Source of the DNA: an uncultured Methylococcaceae bacterium
GTDB taxonomy: Bacteria > Pseudomonadota > Gammaproteobacteria > Methylococcales > Methylococcaceae
DNA length: 50,605 bases
Direction: 5' to 3'
NCBI GenBank assembly: GCA_903857165.1
Contig: CAIODU010000099.1
Span: forward strand, 1 to 50,605
The position numbers and the translations under genes were made by a program. Shown in pieces: positions 50,105-50,605 of the stretch. The notes beneath the pieces were generated by a model. It worked only from the letters and a program-made list of their open reading frames with translations. It did not search any database and had not been told where the DNA came from. The stretch's first letter is position 1; the number at the start of each line of letters is the position of its first letter.

Positions 50105-50450
50105 TTAACACTATATTACAACGAACGTACCGAGATTATCCGTGAAAAGTATACCAATCGCAGCCAGTCCCTGTCGGGGCCAGATTGATAACTATACTTG
50201 GTGAGATATTGGCTCGTCATTTCTTCCTGGAGAACTCATGGCCGCTTTCTTGTGGGCGCAAATGGAGGAAGCTGAGATTATCGCAAGAGGCGGATAAATA
50301 TTTGGAATATTTACCACCAGAATTTAGTCGGCCTCGAATCAGAGGGTTTGGTTGTCCGACCATCCAAACCCCAAAATACGCAGCACTGCTCATCTGTATT
50401 ATATTCTTGTACCAAGCCTCCAACATAGAACAGCATAAGCTTCATAATAA
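50105..50450 (+). pseudogene. wecE: Decayed C-terminal part of a WecE/RffA-type sugar aminotransferase
   Basis: Three different frames give successive family motifs. NERTEIIREKYTNRSQSL (from 50120) matches the WecE segment ERAEIIREKGTNRS. IDNYTW, a TGA stop (50202-50204), then DIGSSFLPGELMAAFLWAQM (50205-50264) matches the DIGSSYLPSEL-AAFLWAQ segment. HLYYILVPSLQHRTA (50391-50435) matches the AHMYYLLLP-QRTA segment and ends at a stop. The N-terminal half with the PLP-lysine is missing. The intact enzyme makes dTDP-4-amino-4,6-dideoxygalactose for surface polysaccharide, consistent with the neighbours. The single open frame at 50185-50457 is not the real reading frame. Confidence 0.8.
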
Positions 50451-50516
50451 ATATTAATGACCATTTACAGCATTTTTAATATCAAATAGTTACTTAAAAA
50501 TGAATATACGCAACAT

Positions 50517-50597
50517 GTAGGAGCGGGCCATACCCGCGATAAATAGCCCATTTTTGCTGAATCGGCCCAATCAATCGAGGGCATGGCCAGCTCCTAC
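50517..50597. repeat. Palindromic repeat at the right edge
   Basis: The outer arm gtaggagcgggccat (50517-50531) pairs with atggccagctcctac (50583-50597) with 14 of 15 bases complementary. They enclose about 50 bases with no gene. This is a REP/MITE-type dispersed repeat. Confidence 0.7.
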
Positions 50598-50605
50598 GGC
50601 TTAAA

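Noticed and set aside
50185-50457. 90-codon ORF near the right edge as a real gene
   Set aside because: It runs through the decayed aminotransferase in the wrong frame; the family motifs are in other frames.
1-50605. CRISPR arrays, tRNA or rRNA genes
   Set aside because: No regularly spaced direct repeats and no recognisable tRNA or rRNA sequence were seen by eye on either strand. A dedicated scan could still reveal a small RNA.

Overview
The window looks like part of a gammaproteobacterial chromosome, of moderate to high GC over most of its length. Signs of this are a PEP-CTERM surface protein, many short palindromic intergenic repeats, several toxin-antitoxin modules and an LPS/O-antigen type gene set. 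A methanotroph-like or other environmental gammaproteobacterium would fit, but nothing here fixes the genus.

Left part (1-12204), mixed accessory genes. It holds an XRE regulator, a PEP-CTERM protein, two dense blocks of palindromic repeats, an addiction module whose ParE-like toxin is frameshifted, an intact MqsRA-type pair, a DUF1993 protein, a 135-bp MITE with terminal inverted repeats, and a two-gene Septu-like defence operon (PtuA ATPase plus PtuB-like HNH protein). Next come a caspase-fold lipoprotein with Sel1 repeats and a long coiled coil, an orphan antitoxin-like gene, a lipoprotein alpha/beta hydrolase, and a transmembrane Ser/Thr protein kinase.

Central part (12400-46168), one continuous, mostly tightly packed operon on the + strand for an extracellular-type contractile injection system (eCIS; Afp/PVC/MAC relatives). 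The order is DUF4255 cap/terminator, an unknown protein, sheath 1, tube 1, sheath 2, tube 2, CIS tube/LysM-like adaptor with a glycine-rich tail, a small protein, gpD-like hub, gpV-like spike, a 555-aa protein with a C-terminal membrane segment, gp25, baseplate J, a gpI-like protein with a propeller-like N-terminus, a PKD-like small protein, three paralogous fibre/baseplate-decoration proteins (299, 606 and 1663 aa), a candidate tape-measure protein, an Afp15-like AAA+ ATPase, a 1386-aa DUF4157 (eCIS core domain) effector, a candidate immunity protein, and a small protein with an HExxH motif. A good sigma70-type promoter and a leader hairpin precede the first gene. No T6SS membrane-complex genes and no PAAR tip gene are visible.

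Right part (46572-50605), AT-rich. A WbqC-family protein, a NeuD/PglD-like acetyltransferase, an SMR-like small transporter and a large polytopic membrane protein form a cell-surface polysaccharide module. They are followed by the decayed C-terminal half of a WecE/RffA-type sugar aminotransferase and another palindromic repeat.

The most interesting material is the eCIS. It combines a polymorphic-toxin-style effector tail with an adjacent immunity-like gene, a baseplate-region protein that could anchor the particle to a membrane, and an expanded family of large decoration proteins, next to (but not clearly co-transcribed with) a caspase-like lipoprotein and a membrane kinase.
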